DNA of 64,000 nt from NCBI GenBank assembly GCA_021904315.1, contig CM038922.1:3881347-3945346 (forward strand), written 5' to 3'. Source of the DNA: Sphagnum magellanicum. Taxonomy: Eukaryota > Streptophyta > Sphagnopsida > Sphagnales > Sphagnaceae. Positions 1-12,184 of the stretch are shown here, in pieces. The translations under genes and the position numbers were made by a program. The notes below the pieces were generated by a model, which saw only the letters and a list, made by a program, of their open reading frames with translations, was not told the origin of the DNA and searched no databases. How positions within the stretch are numbered: position 1 is the stretch's first letter; the number at the start of each line of letters is the position of its first letter.

Positions 1-804
1 AAAAAAAGTATGCCTTGAACAAATTGTCTAAGTATGGGATGGTGGGTTGCAAACCCATTTCAACTCCATTGGAGCAAAATGTGAAATTAAGTGTAAATGA
101 AGGTGACCTTGTGGAGGATACCACTATGTACAAATGCATAGTGGGGAGTTTGATTTACATGACCATCATAAGGCCAAATTTGAGTTGTGCAGTTGGAATG
201 GAGAGTCATTATCTGTAAACACTATGAAAGCCACATTTGGATACAATGAGGCGCATATTAAAATACATAAAACACACTTTGAAGTGTGGAATTTTTTATG
301 AAGCCAAAAGCCAATTATAAGTACATGGATACACGTATGCTGATTAAGTTGACATTGTTTCAAATAGGAGATTAACCAATGGTTTCATGTTTAAAAAAAA
401 AAAGTGGTGTTGTTAGTTGGAACAACAAGAAACAACCAACAGTTGTTCTATCAAGCATAAAGTTAAAGTACGTAGGCATAGCAATCGTTGCATGTGAAGT
501 AATTTGGTTACAAAAACTACCTTTAGATTTGGGATAATCAATGGATGTTTATGTTGCCATTTATTGTGATAACATCAATAACATACTAATTGTTAGCAAT
601 TTGGTTTATCATGCTAAGCAAAACACATTGAGGTGCATATCATTTTGTTAGAGAAAAAGTTCTAACAAGATAAGTTAACCTTATTCATGTTAGTACTAAG
701 GATTAAGTTGTTGACATTTTCATGAAGGCTTTACATACAAACAAGCTAAGGGAGTTTAAAAAAATGTTTGGTGTACTAGAAGTGGACTTGAACTTGAAGG
801 GGAA
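1..804 (+). mobile_element. Ty1-copia pol 3' end (RT/RNase H remnant)
   Basis: The first ORF (15-218) reads as the end of a copia reverse transcriptase, with a CKPISTPLE motif followed by IVGSLIYMTIIRPNLS. After a decayed stretch, 400-540 reads as copia RNase H (VSWNNKKQPTVVLSS, with the usual TEAE site changed). At about 690-790 comes the typical pol end, DIFMKAL... then GVLEVDLNL. Stops and frameshifts interrupt it, so it is dead. The element continues off the left edge of the window. A purine-rich tract at 795-804 sits directly before a TGTTGAG, as expected for the polypurine tract and 3' LTR start. Confidence 0.85.
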
Positions 805-1095
805 TGTTGAGAATTCAAGCTCAACTAGTTCGGTTTTCATTAGTTATTAAGGTAGGAAAGTAACTAGGTTACTTTCACAAGGTTAAACTATTTTCTTTAG
901 TTAGATTTGTTTGGTTATTTTTTGTTTGGTCTCTTAATTAAATACCTTGGTGTTGATGGTTTGGTTTTCTTTTCTTCATTGCACAAGTTTGTGTTTTTGA
1001 TGTGACAAGAACCTTGAGGAGTTCTTGATATTATGTTCCATGTTGTGAGCATCATGTTTTAGTTTAGGTTCAAAATTTTTTTATGCTTACACTTG
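805..1095 (+). repeat. Putative 3' LTR of the copia element
   Basis: It begins TGTTGAGAATTC immediately after a GAAGGGGAA polypurine tract that follows the pol reading frame; copia LTRs commonly start TGTTGA. The 5' partner LTR is outside the window, so the right end is only a guess. A short TATA-poor, T-rich stretch follows. Confidence 0.5.
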
Positions 1096-1189
1096 ATTAA
1101 ATCTCCTATTTGTTAATAATAATAAGCTGACAAATGTAAATATCAACTATTTAAAGTTGAAAAGTGGCAAAAAATGTGTAACATGTGTT

Positions 1190-2035
1190 AATTTTTCCCA
1201 CATGTAGAGATTTGTTTTTCAAATGTCAAATACTAATAATACACTCAATGTATTGTTCACACCACATGTTAGTAGCATAGTGGTGCATTTTGATTAAATC
1301 TGTTAATTTTTTTCCTTTACCCATACACTTTGAAATGTGACAACTTCTTGTCCACTTATTTTGAAAAATTTTCATTCTTTCTATGTTTAAACAAGTTGAA
1401 AAATCTTTAGTGTATCAATAACACACGGTTAATAATGGTTAGTTATAATACAAAAAATAATGGTAAATGTATACTAGGTGTCAAATTTTTATATGTGAAG
1501 TTTATTTCGTAAGTGTGAAAATGTGTTATGATACATTCAATGTATTACTCACACCATGTGTTATTAATTAGTAGCATAGTGGTGCGCTTCAATTTAATTA
1601 ATTAAAATTTGACTTTACCCATACATTTTGAAACATGGCAACCTCTTGTCCATTTATTTTGAAAAAATTCCCTCTATCTTTATGTTTAGACAAGCTGAAT
1701 TTTTTTTAATGTATCAAAAGGTCTTTAGTGTATCAATAGATCATTAATGTATTAATAAGTCTTTAGTGTATCAATGACATATGGTTAATAATAATTAATT
1801 ATAATAAAAAAATGATTGTAAATGTATACTAGGTGTCAAATTTTCATATGTAAGGTTTATTTCTCAAGCGTGAAAATGTGTTTATGATACACTCAGTGTA
1901 TTGCTCACATCAAATCTGGATAATAGGTTAATGGTTTTTAACGAAATTAACAATTTGTTTTACCTTACTTATAAATTTGGAAATGTGGCAACCTTTTGTC
2001 CATCTATTTTGAAAAATTCCCACTACTTTTATGTT
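1190..2035. repeat. Diverged tandem repeat, about 290-355 bp unit
   Basis: Three diverged units can be aligned. The landmark ATACACTCAATGTATTG occurs at about 1239, 1531 (ATACATTCAATG) and 1887 (ATACACTCAGTG). Each is preceded by a TAGGTGTCAAATTTT segment and followed by a CCTTTTGTCCATCTATTTTGAAAAA-like segment. The middle unit is longer because CTTTAGTGTATCAAT is itself repeated inside it. There is no coding potential. 2036-2750 holds nothing I recognise. Confidence 0.75.
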
Positions 2036-3041
2036 TATGGTCAAGTACCATAGGAATATTAAAAAATTTAAAATCATCAGTTTTTACAACATGTAATGCC
2101 ATTGGCTGCCTTGGCTCCACCTCATGGGAGTTCTTATATAGATGTCCATGGCCTTGGGCATTACCCCACACATAACCAAACAAGTTACACAACTTCATGG
2201 CTTACCAAATGCATCAGAAGTTGGTTAATATGAGCTAGGACCAATAAAATTTGAAAATAGAAATATCTTTGTAAATGGAACTTTGTTGGGCCCCCTTAAC
2301 ATAGTCCATATGCAGTAAACCCTATGCCCCCCTCATGTCCCTTGCAAACCAAAAAAACAAAGTGCATGCAATAAATGTCTTTAAACAACTTTCACACTAA
2401 AGTCCAATAGGGACCCCTTGGTTGGAGCTTCCCACTTGAATGCTAGGATAAATTTCTATGCTTCTACTTTAAAAGAGCACAGAAAAAGAAATGAAAAAAA
2501 TGAACATAACTTGCTAGACTTGACTCACTACCCTAAACCTAGTTTTGTTAGCTTAAGAATAGAAAGATGCCAACAAATACCAATTAAGTTATAAATCAAT
2601 CAATCTCATCCCACCACATTCCTAATGTTTTTTTTCTTTGGTGAAACTTCCCAAACTTTCAAACAAAAATAAAAGAAATATCAGAGTTATTTGTAAAGTC
2701 ATTTTTAGTTCACCCCCAATTGGACCTTAGTTTTCATTTTCAACCCTAGTTTTGGGTTGTTTGTAAAGTTTGCCAAATGGGGACCAAATGAATTTTTGGA
2801 AGGAATATGGGCTGCCCAAAAAAAATTGTTGTTTTTAATGTTTGAAGGATCTAGTAGGGTTTATGTGGGGTCAAAAAAATTTCCCATCTTCAACTCTTTC
2901 TTTGGTTTTTTTTTCATCTGGTTTTTCTTCTTGCTCTATTCATTTTTAGGGTTTCCATTTTTCAAGTTATTTTCTTTTTCATTTGAGCTTTCTTTTTGCA
3001 ACTTTTTTTTCTTGTTTCTTTTGTTTTTTTTTCTTCAAGCA

Positions 3042-4532
3042 ATGGCTTCCTTTTCAAGTTCTAGTTCTTCATTGAACTCAAGCTTCTTTTCAAGTGATGA
3101 TGAGGTCTTGTGACATGGATCAAGAGGCTTCAATGCTCGTTCATGTGGGGTTTATTGATTTTATTTTTGGAGATTTGTTCACTACAACAGAGATGGAGGA
3201 GGGGGGTGGGCATTCTATGGACCCAACTAATGGTGTTCAAGATGTGCTAGCCACATTATAATCCACCCCAACACTATTCAAAATCCTAACTAACTTCATT
3301 GGCACAAAATTTGAGGACTTGGCATCCACTGTGGTGCTCATAATCATCTCCCATGCATGATCTACAAGTGAGGCCCCTATTGTTTCTAGGAGACCATCAA
3401 AGCTAAGCACTAAGCAATGCCTTCTAAACTTTCTTTTCTTCCTGAAACATGACAATGTCACCATATATGATTCTTTCATGTGGAGCTAGGCCAAAAACTT
3501 GGTGTGTGATGATGTTATCTTCATTTCATCTTGCATTAATTTTGTAGTTGTGGATGAGATTCGTTCGCCTACAACCCAAGAGGGAGCTACACTAGAGTCC
3601 TATTTGTAAGAATTGCCAGGATGCATCGAGTTCATTGATAGGACCCTAATTGAGATCCAGAAACCTTGGCGGGATCTAGGTCATCGAACTTGGTTCAATG
3701 GCCACAAAAAACGTTATGCTATGAATAAAACAATTATTCTTGACCACAAAGGCTTGTTTATTTGCATAGATTTTAGCTATCTAGGATTTTACCATGATGT
3801 GAACATTATTCAACACTCTAACATTTATTGAGAATGGCGGCAATGTTTCACTAATGATGATGAATACTATGATTTCCTACTTGGGGATCTCAAGTATATG
3901 GGAGAACAAATATTCATAATGCAAAGGATTGGGAGACAAGAGATCATCACAAATTTACATGCTTCATGGGTTTGTTCCAAATTTGTGTGAAATCTATTAT
4001 TTCATAAGTTCGTATTATTTAAACATGCAAGTCGTATGCGCAACTTTCATGTGTAAACAACATGAATAGACACACAACATCCATGTTTAAACAATATGAA
4101 TAAGTAGATGACATTCATGTTTAAATAGTGCACACGAAATCGATGTTCAAACATTACAAATAAATGATTGACATATGTGTTTATTTCATACAAACTTATA
4201 AAAAATAAATTTCGCATGACTATAACCACCAAATTTTGACCCATGAAATTTATGATGATAGTTCCCAATGCAAACATGCATGTAATGCATGCATATAACA
4301 ATATGCATGATGGTTACAGGGTGAGGTGGAATGGGGTATTGGAGGGTTGAAAAGAAAATGGAGAAGGTTCATGAAGAGGTTTGATAACACAAAACCAAGA
4401 TATTCACACCTCTTCAAATTTGGAGCCTTATTCATTAACTTCTTGCATAAAAGGAGGATGGACTTCACATACAAGGTTATCAATGACCATCTTCCTAATC
4501 TTGAAGACCATGGATGGGTTGGGGATTTATAA
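3042..4532 (+). pseudogene. PIF/Harbinger transposase, degenerate
   Basis: Family: DDE nuclease of PIF/Harbinger DNA transposons. From ATG 3042 a Ser-rich N-terminus leads into decayed frames. At 3613-3831 the nuclease core is readable: PGCIEFIDRT (first catalytic Asp in IDRT), WFNGHKKRYAMN, then LDHKGLFICIDF and FYHDVNI. The core continues past a stop as LLGDLKYMGEQIFIM (3870-3920). After about 340 bases with no readable frame, the C-terminal part resumes at 4326 with EWGIGGLKRKWRR (third acidic residue in EWG). It ends near 4532 with a DHGW-type tail. There is a nonsense codon near 3259, stops near 3609 and 3829, and a one-base frameshift at about 4325. Terminal inverted repeats and a target duplication were not found. 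Confidence 0.85.
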
Positions 4533-4554
4533 TTACATGTGTAGGCAATTTAAC

Positions 4555-5200
4555 CTAGTGTGCCCTAAATTCCTCCTTTGAAATTACTCCTAGCTGTCGG
4601 GTTATTTTCATGTTTGATATTTTCACCTTGTTTTTGCGCTCATGGTTGATGTCCATTTTTGCAACCAGTAATGCATCATAGATCTTCGAGTTCACTTGGA
4701 AGTGAGATGCTGTGGTTGCAAAATTCTTGGATTGGAGTTGTAACATTTTTTGTTTAATATTTGGCTTCTCAAAAGGCCTTATGCTGGAGCTAGGTGGAAT
4801 AATTGGCCTAAGGGTTGGGCTAGGGAAATTTGCTTCAATGGAATTAGGAGAACTAGGATTTACTACTATTGTACCTAGTCTCCCAACAATAAAATCTTGT
4901 CTTTGCTTGAGCACATTCCTTGTGGCATGACTATCTATGGACTGCCCTGCTTATCTTCTAAGCTTTCTAAAGTTATATCTCCTTAATGTTTCCTTCAAAA
5001 TCTTTCTTAAACTTGGATATTGGAAAGGATTTCTAAAAATAAGAAGAAGAATAAATTGGAGAAGGAAAAGGCAAACCTTTTTTTAGAAACTTAGATTATA
5101 GAGGTAAAATGTTTGCAAATTTTTACTACTCTTTCAATCTCTCTTACTCCTCTTTTAACTTTTATAATTTATCTCTAGATTGTTTTTGTAATTTCTCCAT
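4555..5200 (-). pseudogene. Unidentified decayed coding stretch beside Harbinger
   Basis: A 119-codon ORF (4914-4555) rich in Pro/Ser/Asn is followed by a basic part (DALLVAKMDINHERKNKVK). Upstream on the same strand (to about 5200) a reading frame broken by several stops resembles a charged coiled coil (LMEKLQKQSRDKL, then KLKEE, ERLKE). It converges on the Harbinger transposase. It could be the accessory second ORF of that element or a retroelement gag. I do not recognise the family. Confidence 0.3.
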
Positions 5201-5384
5201 AAGATTTTTTTAAACATTCATCTTGGAGACAAAAAACAATTGAAACTTGCTTGTAGAAAATGAAAACAAAGAGTCATTCTGATGGCCTTGAATTGTGCCA
5301 AAACCTCATAAGATTGTAAAACTACATTTTTAGTCCCTTGACGCATTCCCAAGTTCCTAGTTAGACCCAAGATGGGTTTAAGTT

Positions 5385-7150
5385 ACCCAAATAACGAAAT
5401 TGTGAGGAACTCGAAGCACACTCCCAGCTTTCAGCACTTGAAGGGGTAAGGGGGGGGGGTGTGCTGAAGTTCCGAGATGGGATTAGGAAGAGCGACAAGC
5501 TTTAGTTATTTACTCGAACTTGCATCAAACCAACTAACAAGTTGGTTAGTTCACTTTCTGAAGCACCTTTAGTGTTAAGACAAGCCACGGGCAACTCTGG
5601 ACTCACAAGACTCATCATGGCCCGAACTTAAGGGAAGTCACCACCTTCCCCCATATAATATTCTCTGCACCTCTCCGTGGCACCCACATCCGAATGGCTT
5701 TTTGTCCCAGGATTCCCAAGGAGGAGTCCCAAAATTATCTCGGTTTGGATTCCTGGGACTTTGTGATGTCATAACTCTTTGCTCAGACCTCTGATTGAGA
5801 TGAGGTCTGAAGCAAATTTGTAGCTCTCCTCGAGAGCTTTTCAACGATGTGTCACACTCCACCTGCACGCACTGAGGTCGGGTTGATTTGTGATTCTTAG
5901 TGGTCGGGAATCAAACTGCCAGTTTGATTCCCGGCCCTTGTTTTTGCCATAATGTGTGATATAGTTGTCCAAATGGCCCATGCGAGCCCATTTCGACATC
6001 TACACTTGATAGCTTTCCAAAAATTTAAAAAACACACATATGCGAGGTGTTTTGACCCTTGTGATTGAACTTTAAAAGTTTTGGGAGTTTCGGAGGACTC
6101 CCAAGTCCCCATTTCGGGAGTGTGAGTTTCATTCTCACACTCTTTCAAAGTAGGGTTGCGACATCCCCTTTCCATTAGAAATGTTCGTTTAAAAATCTTT
6201 TAAGGCATCTCACAATTGATCGTTTAAGGTGTCTTCATGAAATGGTGAGTTTGGGTAGGTAATCACATAATCATTATAAATTGCCTTCCAAATTGACGTA
6301 CTCCTAACTCTTCGAAGGATTCAAATGTGAGTCCAAGTAGAAGACAACGGAAGAGGGAGGAGTCGAGGCATGCTCCCTAACTCACAACACTTTGAGGGGT
6401 AGAGGGGTGTGTTGGAGCTTTGGGATGGGATTAGGAAGAGTTAACAAGCTTCATTCACTCACACGGGCCTGCACACATCTCACACAAAGTGGTTAGTGCA
6501 TAGTTGGAGCACCTTTGGTGTTAGGACAAGCCATGGAGCCTACATCCAAATGGCTTTTCTTTCTTGGGACTCCCAAGTGGGAGTTTCGAAATCGCGCCGA
6601 TTAGGACTCTCGCGACTTTGGAGCCCCATAACTTTGCGAGCAGACTTCGGATTAAGATGCAATTTGAAGCAAAGTTGTAGCTCTTGTTGAGAGCTTTCCA
6701 ACAATATGTTGCGCGCCCTCTTTAGCTAAGTAAATCAGGTCGATTTCTGATTTTTTCTGGTTGGGAGTCAAACTGCCAGTTTGATTCCCGACCCTTCTTT
6801 TGGCCATAATTTGTGTTTTAGATGTCCAAATAAGCAATACGAGCCCATTTTAGACATCTACGTTCCAAGAGCTTATCAATGATATAAAGAACGCCACAAG
6901 CCATTAAGTTTTGACCCCTGAAATTGCTCTTTGAAGTTTTGGGAGTCCACCGGGACTCCATCTCCCAAAATGGGAGTTGCCTTGGGAGTGTGAGGGTTCA
7001 CTCCCTCATATTCCCCCACACTTTCTTACACTCTCGGGAGTATGTGATGTGACTCCCGAGCTTCTTCTTGGACCGCACCCTTGCGACCTCTTTGTCTTGA
7101 TTCCCGGGCTTCCTTTTGGCCCGTAACCTTGTAACCCTTTTGCCTTAGTC
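5385..7150. repeat. Tandem pair of 0.85-0.95 kb repeats
   Basis: Two copies lie head to tail: about 5385-6180 and 6330-7150. Shared landmarks are GATGGGATTAGGAAGAG (5476 and 6424), GCACCTTTAGTGTTA/GCACCTTTGGTGTTA, a 'gactcccaag..gagt' block with 'cataact' (about 5700 and 6560), 'gaagcaaa.ttgtagctct', and a palindromic GGGAATCAAACTG arm (5905 and 6763). The offset drifts from 948 to 857 bases, so indels have built up. The copies are richer in G+C than their surroundings. No coding frame is conserved, and I do not recognise the family. Confidence 0.75.
5905..5933. repeat. Perfect 14-bp inverted repeat, 1-nt loop
   Basis: The arm CGGGAATCAAACTG (5905-5918) is followed by one C and then its exact reverse complement (5920-5933). 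The paired copy at 6763-6789 keeps the structure with one mismatch. It would form a hairpin or cruciform within the tandem repeat. Confidence 0.9.
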
Positions 7151-7679
7151 GCAAGCCCAAGGTTAGGGTTGCGACACAAATAACTGTTGAAATTAATTAT
7201 GTAACCTGATTTTTCACATTGGAATAGGTTGCAAAGTGGGTGTTGTAGCTAATGGCCATAGTACTCAAGTGCAAAGATTCCACAATGGCTCTCTATATTT
7301 TTTCCTTCTTGGGTCCCTTTTTTTTCAACTTTTAAGCATCTTGGCCTTGGGAAAGACCTAGTTTTCTTGGGTCATATCAATCTCCTCACTAAATGTTGCC
7401 ATGTCTACCATAATTGCAACATATAAATAGACACACTCTCATTCTCAAACCTCCTATTCATTGTGTTGCAAACCCATAAAAGCATTTCCATGACCTACAA
7501 ACCTTAATAAAAGCTCAATGACCATATATAAGCCATAATGAGCCCCCATAGCCCTACTAGGTGAAATTCCAACACCCATAAATCCAAGCAAAAGTTCAAT
7601 GACCCAATGTAAATTATATAAAAGTTACATTAGGTATTAGTAGTTCAAATGTGGGAACATATGACTAGAATTGAAATTC

Positions 7680-8640
7680 CAATGAGTTGTAGACCTCACT
7701 TTGGCTCAATGAGAACCTTAGTAACTAAAACAAGTCTTCACATGTACACAAATGAAAACCCTAAGTAGTAGATTTGATTTTGGCTCAATTAAGGTTTTAG
7801 TAGTTCAACCCAATGATCAATTGATCCTTTCTATGGACACACAAAGTTGTAGACCTATAATTGGTTCATTTGATAACCTTAGAGTCTCAAAATGCATGCA
7901 CCCAATTCAAATGAAAGATACCTTAAGAAAATTCTTCAATTTGGGAATTCAATTAGGGTTTCAATAGTTCAACCAAGTGGTCACATTATCACCCACAGAG
8001 TTGTAGACCTAGAAGTGGTTCAATTGACAACCTCAGAACTTTAAAATGCATGCACCCAATTCAAATGAAGGATACCCTAAAATATCCTTTATTTTGGAAG
8101 TTCAATTAGGGTTTCAATTGTTCAACCATGTGGTCACATTACCATTTGTGTGGACCCATAGAGTTATAGACTTACAACTGGTTCTATTTCATAGTTAGTT
8201 GTTCAAATTTTCAATTTCATAGTTATTTGTTTTCTTTGGAAGCACAATTAAAAAAAAAAAAACTTGATCCCTTGGCAGAGTTCCATGAATTATGGACCTT
8301 CAAAACAAATGGTTAGAAGTTTAGTTAGGGGCATGCTTTTGAATTGAATTGTATTGGAGAGTTATTTCACTCAACCCTACTTCATTAAAGTGGTCATAAG
8401 CTCACTTGGAAGCACAAATTAAATATAAAAAAACTCCTAGAACTCCATGAATTCTAGACCTTCAAAACAAGTGATCAAAAGCTTAGTTGGAGGCATGTTC
8501 ATGACTTACATTGTATTGGAGAGCTATTTCACTCCACCTTAATTGACTGAAGTGGTTAGAAGTTCTCTTAGAAACACAAAAAAATAAAATGCATGATCAC
8601 ATAAGCCATTCATATAAAACCTAAAAATTATAAACCATAA
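7680..8640. repeat. Degenerate tandem array, about 155-180 bp units
   Basis: The phrase GTTGTAGACCT..A..TGG recurs at about 7686, 7848, 8000 and 8163 (spacing 152-163). It alternates with TTCAATTAGGGTTTCAAT and AAAATGCATGCACCCAATTC. From about 8260 a related block repeats twice (CCATGAATT.T.GACCTTC near 8285 and 8450, and GTATTGGAGAG.TATTTCACTC near 8350 and 8515). It is noncoding. 7150-7680 and 8640-9870 show nothing I can name. Confidence 0.65.
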
Positions 8641-9889
8641 TTGTTACACAAATAAGTAGTTAGAAGTTCAATTTTTTGATAGTATAATCCATTCATACAT
8701 ACCTTATGAACTACAAGTGTATTTACAAAATTGTCCATGAACTTGCATTTACAAAAATCAAGAGTTGTCTTGTTTTTTGGGTTTATCAAGTTTTGCATAT
8801 GCAAGCAATACTTGAGGTAATCCACTTCAAATTGCAACCGCTCTTTAAAAGAACGCTTTTTAAGACGCAATTGCTTAATTGTTTAATGGTAAGACATGTT
8901 TTCACTTTTAACAACTTCAAAAGCTTACCATTCTAAGCTCTGACCTATAGATGCATGCCATTCCTTATTTACACAACGTAGTTGCCATAACATAAATGGG
9001 TTTTTGTGCAAATGTAGGCATGTTAGAATTTGCCCAATGATTATTTCATTAGGGAGAGGCATACCGAGCTTGAGTTGATAAAACTCTGGAGTTCCACATT
9101 AGGGCTTTTACAAGGTCTAGGCGATGGTTTTTGTTTGAGTGATCAGAGAAACCTATAATGAAGAAGTTCTTGCACTGATTCACAAAATTTGGTGCAAAAC
9201 ACAAAATTAGACCACAATGCCAGAAAAAATGCTCCCCAAAGAGACAGATCATGGGTGCAACATTTGTAGATTTTTTTGGCATCTTCTTCATGGGCATGAA
9301 ACATATTCTCAAACAAACTTGATTAGAGTTGTTAACCTCACTTGCAAAAAATTGGAAATGCAAAGCTTTGGGTTGCACAAAAATTGATGAAAATATCCCT
9401 CCCTTCTGCTTCATGTGCACTCAAACTTCAGTTGAACCTCACAACAGTCCTTCAAAATGCAAAGCACTTGGGCTTTCGACTTCGACCATCTCATTCGTTG
9501 CTATAATTTTCCTTGTGCTTTAGTGCAAGCATTCATGCTCAAAGAAAAAAGGTTTTGTTCAAATGCATACAAGCAAGCGCTAACTATTGAGAATGAAAAG
9601 AATGAAAGCTCCTACGTAAGTGAAGCTTCTGGGCACAAAAAATTGTGTCAATGGGCACAAATTGGGGACCAAACTCGTTTGACCTTGAGTTTTGGTCCAA
9701 AATTGAGTTTGGCAGCCCATCAACCCCTTTGTATTTTTTTTGTGCCCAATTTCAAGTTTCATCCCCTATTTCAGCCAAACTGGGGGTTCTCGTGCCCTCT
9801 TTCAATGGCTTTACGGAGAACTCTATTCTGGAAGAAATTCCCTGAATAAAAATTTCACCAGATTTTTGAGGGGGTAAATTTTTGTCATG

Positions 9890-10135
9890 TTTTAAAGCGA
9901 TTTAAGAACAGTTAAAAATTTTTAGGTAGTTTTTCTCCAGTTTTCTATAGTTTTCACAATCCCCTACGAAATTTTGCCAATCTAGGCTAAATCTTGTTTA
10001 ATGCGATTTTAAAACAGTTTAAAGTTTTGAGTTAGTTTTTCTCCAGTTTCTTTAGTTTTCAAAATCCATTATGAACTTTTTGTCAATATAGGCTAAATCT
10101 TGTTTGGAATGCTGGATGCTACATTCTTTTTAAAA
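9890..10135. repeat. Tandem duplicate, about 106 bp, dispersed family
   Basis: GCGATTT.A.AACAGTT and AGGCTAAATCTTGTTT occur twice (the latter at 9984 and 10090), with TAGTTTTTCTCCAGTTT between them. The end (GGAATGCTGGATGCTACATT then A-rich) resembles the ends of the repeats near 19160 and 38545, which suggests one dispersed family. Confidence 0.55.
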
Positions 10136-11364
10136 AATGCTAGAAAAGAAGAAAGTGCTTAGCACCTTTCTTTTCTCCTTTCAAATAGAATTTCTTCATC
10201 CCTTCTAAATAGTGATTCTCTTTCAAGTTTCAACTAACTTTCAGAGGTTAAATTACATCACAAATCTCCCACAAAATCAATCAATCAGTCCTTCCTCCCC
10301 CCCAAAGGGTTTCTTTTAAGGATTTTGTGATGTATTCAAAGTGGTGATCAGCCAGAAAACAATTTAGCCAAATTTGGTTACATAATACGTATGAAAATAG
10401 AAAAAAACAGAATCCTTCTATATTTTTTGGCTTCCTTCTGAAGGTTATCATAAGACTCTGACGATTTGGAAATTTTTTCTTCAAAATCTGGCGAGTGTGG
10501 ACCAATTTTCCCATGAAAAGTCCTTTGTTTAGGTCGAAATCATTACTTTCAGGTCGAAATTTGGCGAAAATTCCCTAGTACAAGAAACGCTGCCCCTGGG
10601 CCTTCCCCCTGCCCCCGCACACTCCACCATGTTAAAATGAATTCCCATCAAATTTGGTGGGAATTAGGTGCAAGTGGGTTCATAAATGAGCAGCCCATAC
10701 CTCCCTTCCTTCCTGCCTCCATAAATTGAAAAGGCAAAAAAGGCCGATAAAAGTCAGCAAACTTGTAAGGTTTATTGTTATGCTTTAATTGCCGTGCTCT
10801 AGAACGTACCTGAGTTTTTTCAATAAATTAATTGTAAGCCTGTTTTTTTGTTAAATTCCATGTGCTTGGAAGTACTAAAATTGAGCTTTACTTGTAAGGT
10901 CACGGCTCCTGAGTTCCTCCTCCTCTACCACCAACCTTCAGTACCGCTGTTTCCTCCGCCTCCCTCCGCCTCCAACGATCCTTGCGTTGCGTCGTCGTCC
11001 AAGGCCGAATTCGTCATCAATTTTCATTATTATTGCAGGTGAGGATTTGTGGCTGATTCTCCGGCGGCGGGGAGCAATCGCGTGTGTAAAAGAAATCGGA
11101 TTCTTGGGCGAAAGGACTTAGGAGCAATTGGGTCGTCAAGGAAATCGAGTATCTGGGTCTTGTTGCTACCTGAGATTGTAGTCAACAGTGTGACCTTGTA
11201 GGAAGTGGTGTAATCAGAGAGCAGAGAGCACAGCAGCGTAAGAAGCTGATGAATGTTGTGGGTCAAGGATGTTTTTATAAAAAAAAATCAGCGGGAGGAG
11301 GTCTTCTTCTTCTTGTATTGAGCTGCCAGCAGCGTCTGTTGGGACAGCAATGCGCAGCAGAGTC

Positions 11365-11665
11365 GGATGAAAGCACACTAGGTTGGAACACTTTGGACGT
11401 CACAGAGTTAACAGTCCTTATGACGAATATATAATGACACCTTGCCGCACTGCTCACGTGATTTAAAGTATCTGGTTACACAGGGTAGTTTAGTTTTCAA
11501 ATAGATTTTTGAGTTCTGCCATTTTTGTTCCACCCTAGTGTGCTTTCATCCAGGAAAAGACTCATGTGATTTAATGTGTTTGGTTATACAGGTATTTTAG
11601 TCTTCGAATGGATTTTTGAGTTCTGCCACTTTTGTTCCACCCTAGTGTGCTTTCACCAGTGGCAG
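11365..11665. repeat. Direct and inverted repeats upstream of ABCG
   Basis: Two 108-bp tandem copies start at 11453 (CTCACGTGATTT) and 11561 (CTCATGTGATTT). Both end with GTTCCACCCTAGTGTGCTTT. A third, inverted piece at 11365-11390 (GGATGAAAGCACACTAGG, then TGGAACA) is the reverse complement of 11526-11551 with one mismatch in 26 bases. If transcribed, this could fold into a stem-loop with a loop of about 135 nt. Confidence 0.8.
11428..11460 (+). promoter_or_regulatory. Possible TATA box and G-box for ABCG
   Basis: TATATAA lies at 11428-11434 and a palindromic CACGTG (G-box core) at 11455-11460, about 730-760 bases before the ABCG start codon. If used, the 5' leader would be about 700 nt long. 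This is inferred from motif matches only. The stretch 10135-11365 otherwise has no gene; it becomes G+C-richer from about 10880. Confidence 0.25.
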
Positions 11666-12184
11666 GAAAAGATTTGAGTAATAGCACAGGAAAAGACTCG
11701 AGTAATAGTAGCTGCTGCTGTGGTGGACATTGTAGAATAGCTGCTTATAATGAAGCTGTGGGTACCTATGGTTTTTTTCCTCTCCTCTTGCATGATCTTG
11801 TAACATCTAGCCAGTAGCTCATGAGTCGTGTTGTTGTTGACGAGTTAGAAGAGTCAAGGAAGTTCCTGCTGCTATCATCATCTTCTTTTTCAAGAGCTTG
11901 TAACTTTGCGAAGATGGTCAGAGAGAAAGCTGAGAAACTTTGAGCAGCGAATGATGAGAACTGCTCCTGCTCAAGCGGAGCTTTGCATGTCGTGGAAGGA
12001 ACGATCCTGAGACTTGCAGCAGCAGGGAGGTTGGCGCCTGCAGAGATTGATCAATTTCAATCTGCCAAGTTCCTGAGGAAGCTTAGTACAGGAAGATTGC
12101 AGCATCGCGGCAGGAAGGTTAGATAGCCGGGAGTACAGATCATATTGCGAGAGAGAGCTGATCTGCTATTGCAAGTGGAAGTCA

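Noticed and set aside
2757..3113. 118-codon plus-strand ORF rich in Phe
   Set aside because: Most of it is a T-rich low-complexity run read as Phe/Leu. Only the end, from ATG 3042, belongs to the decayed Harbinger transposase.
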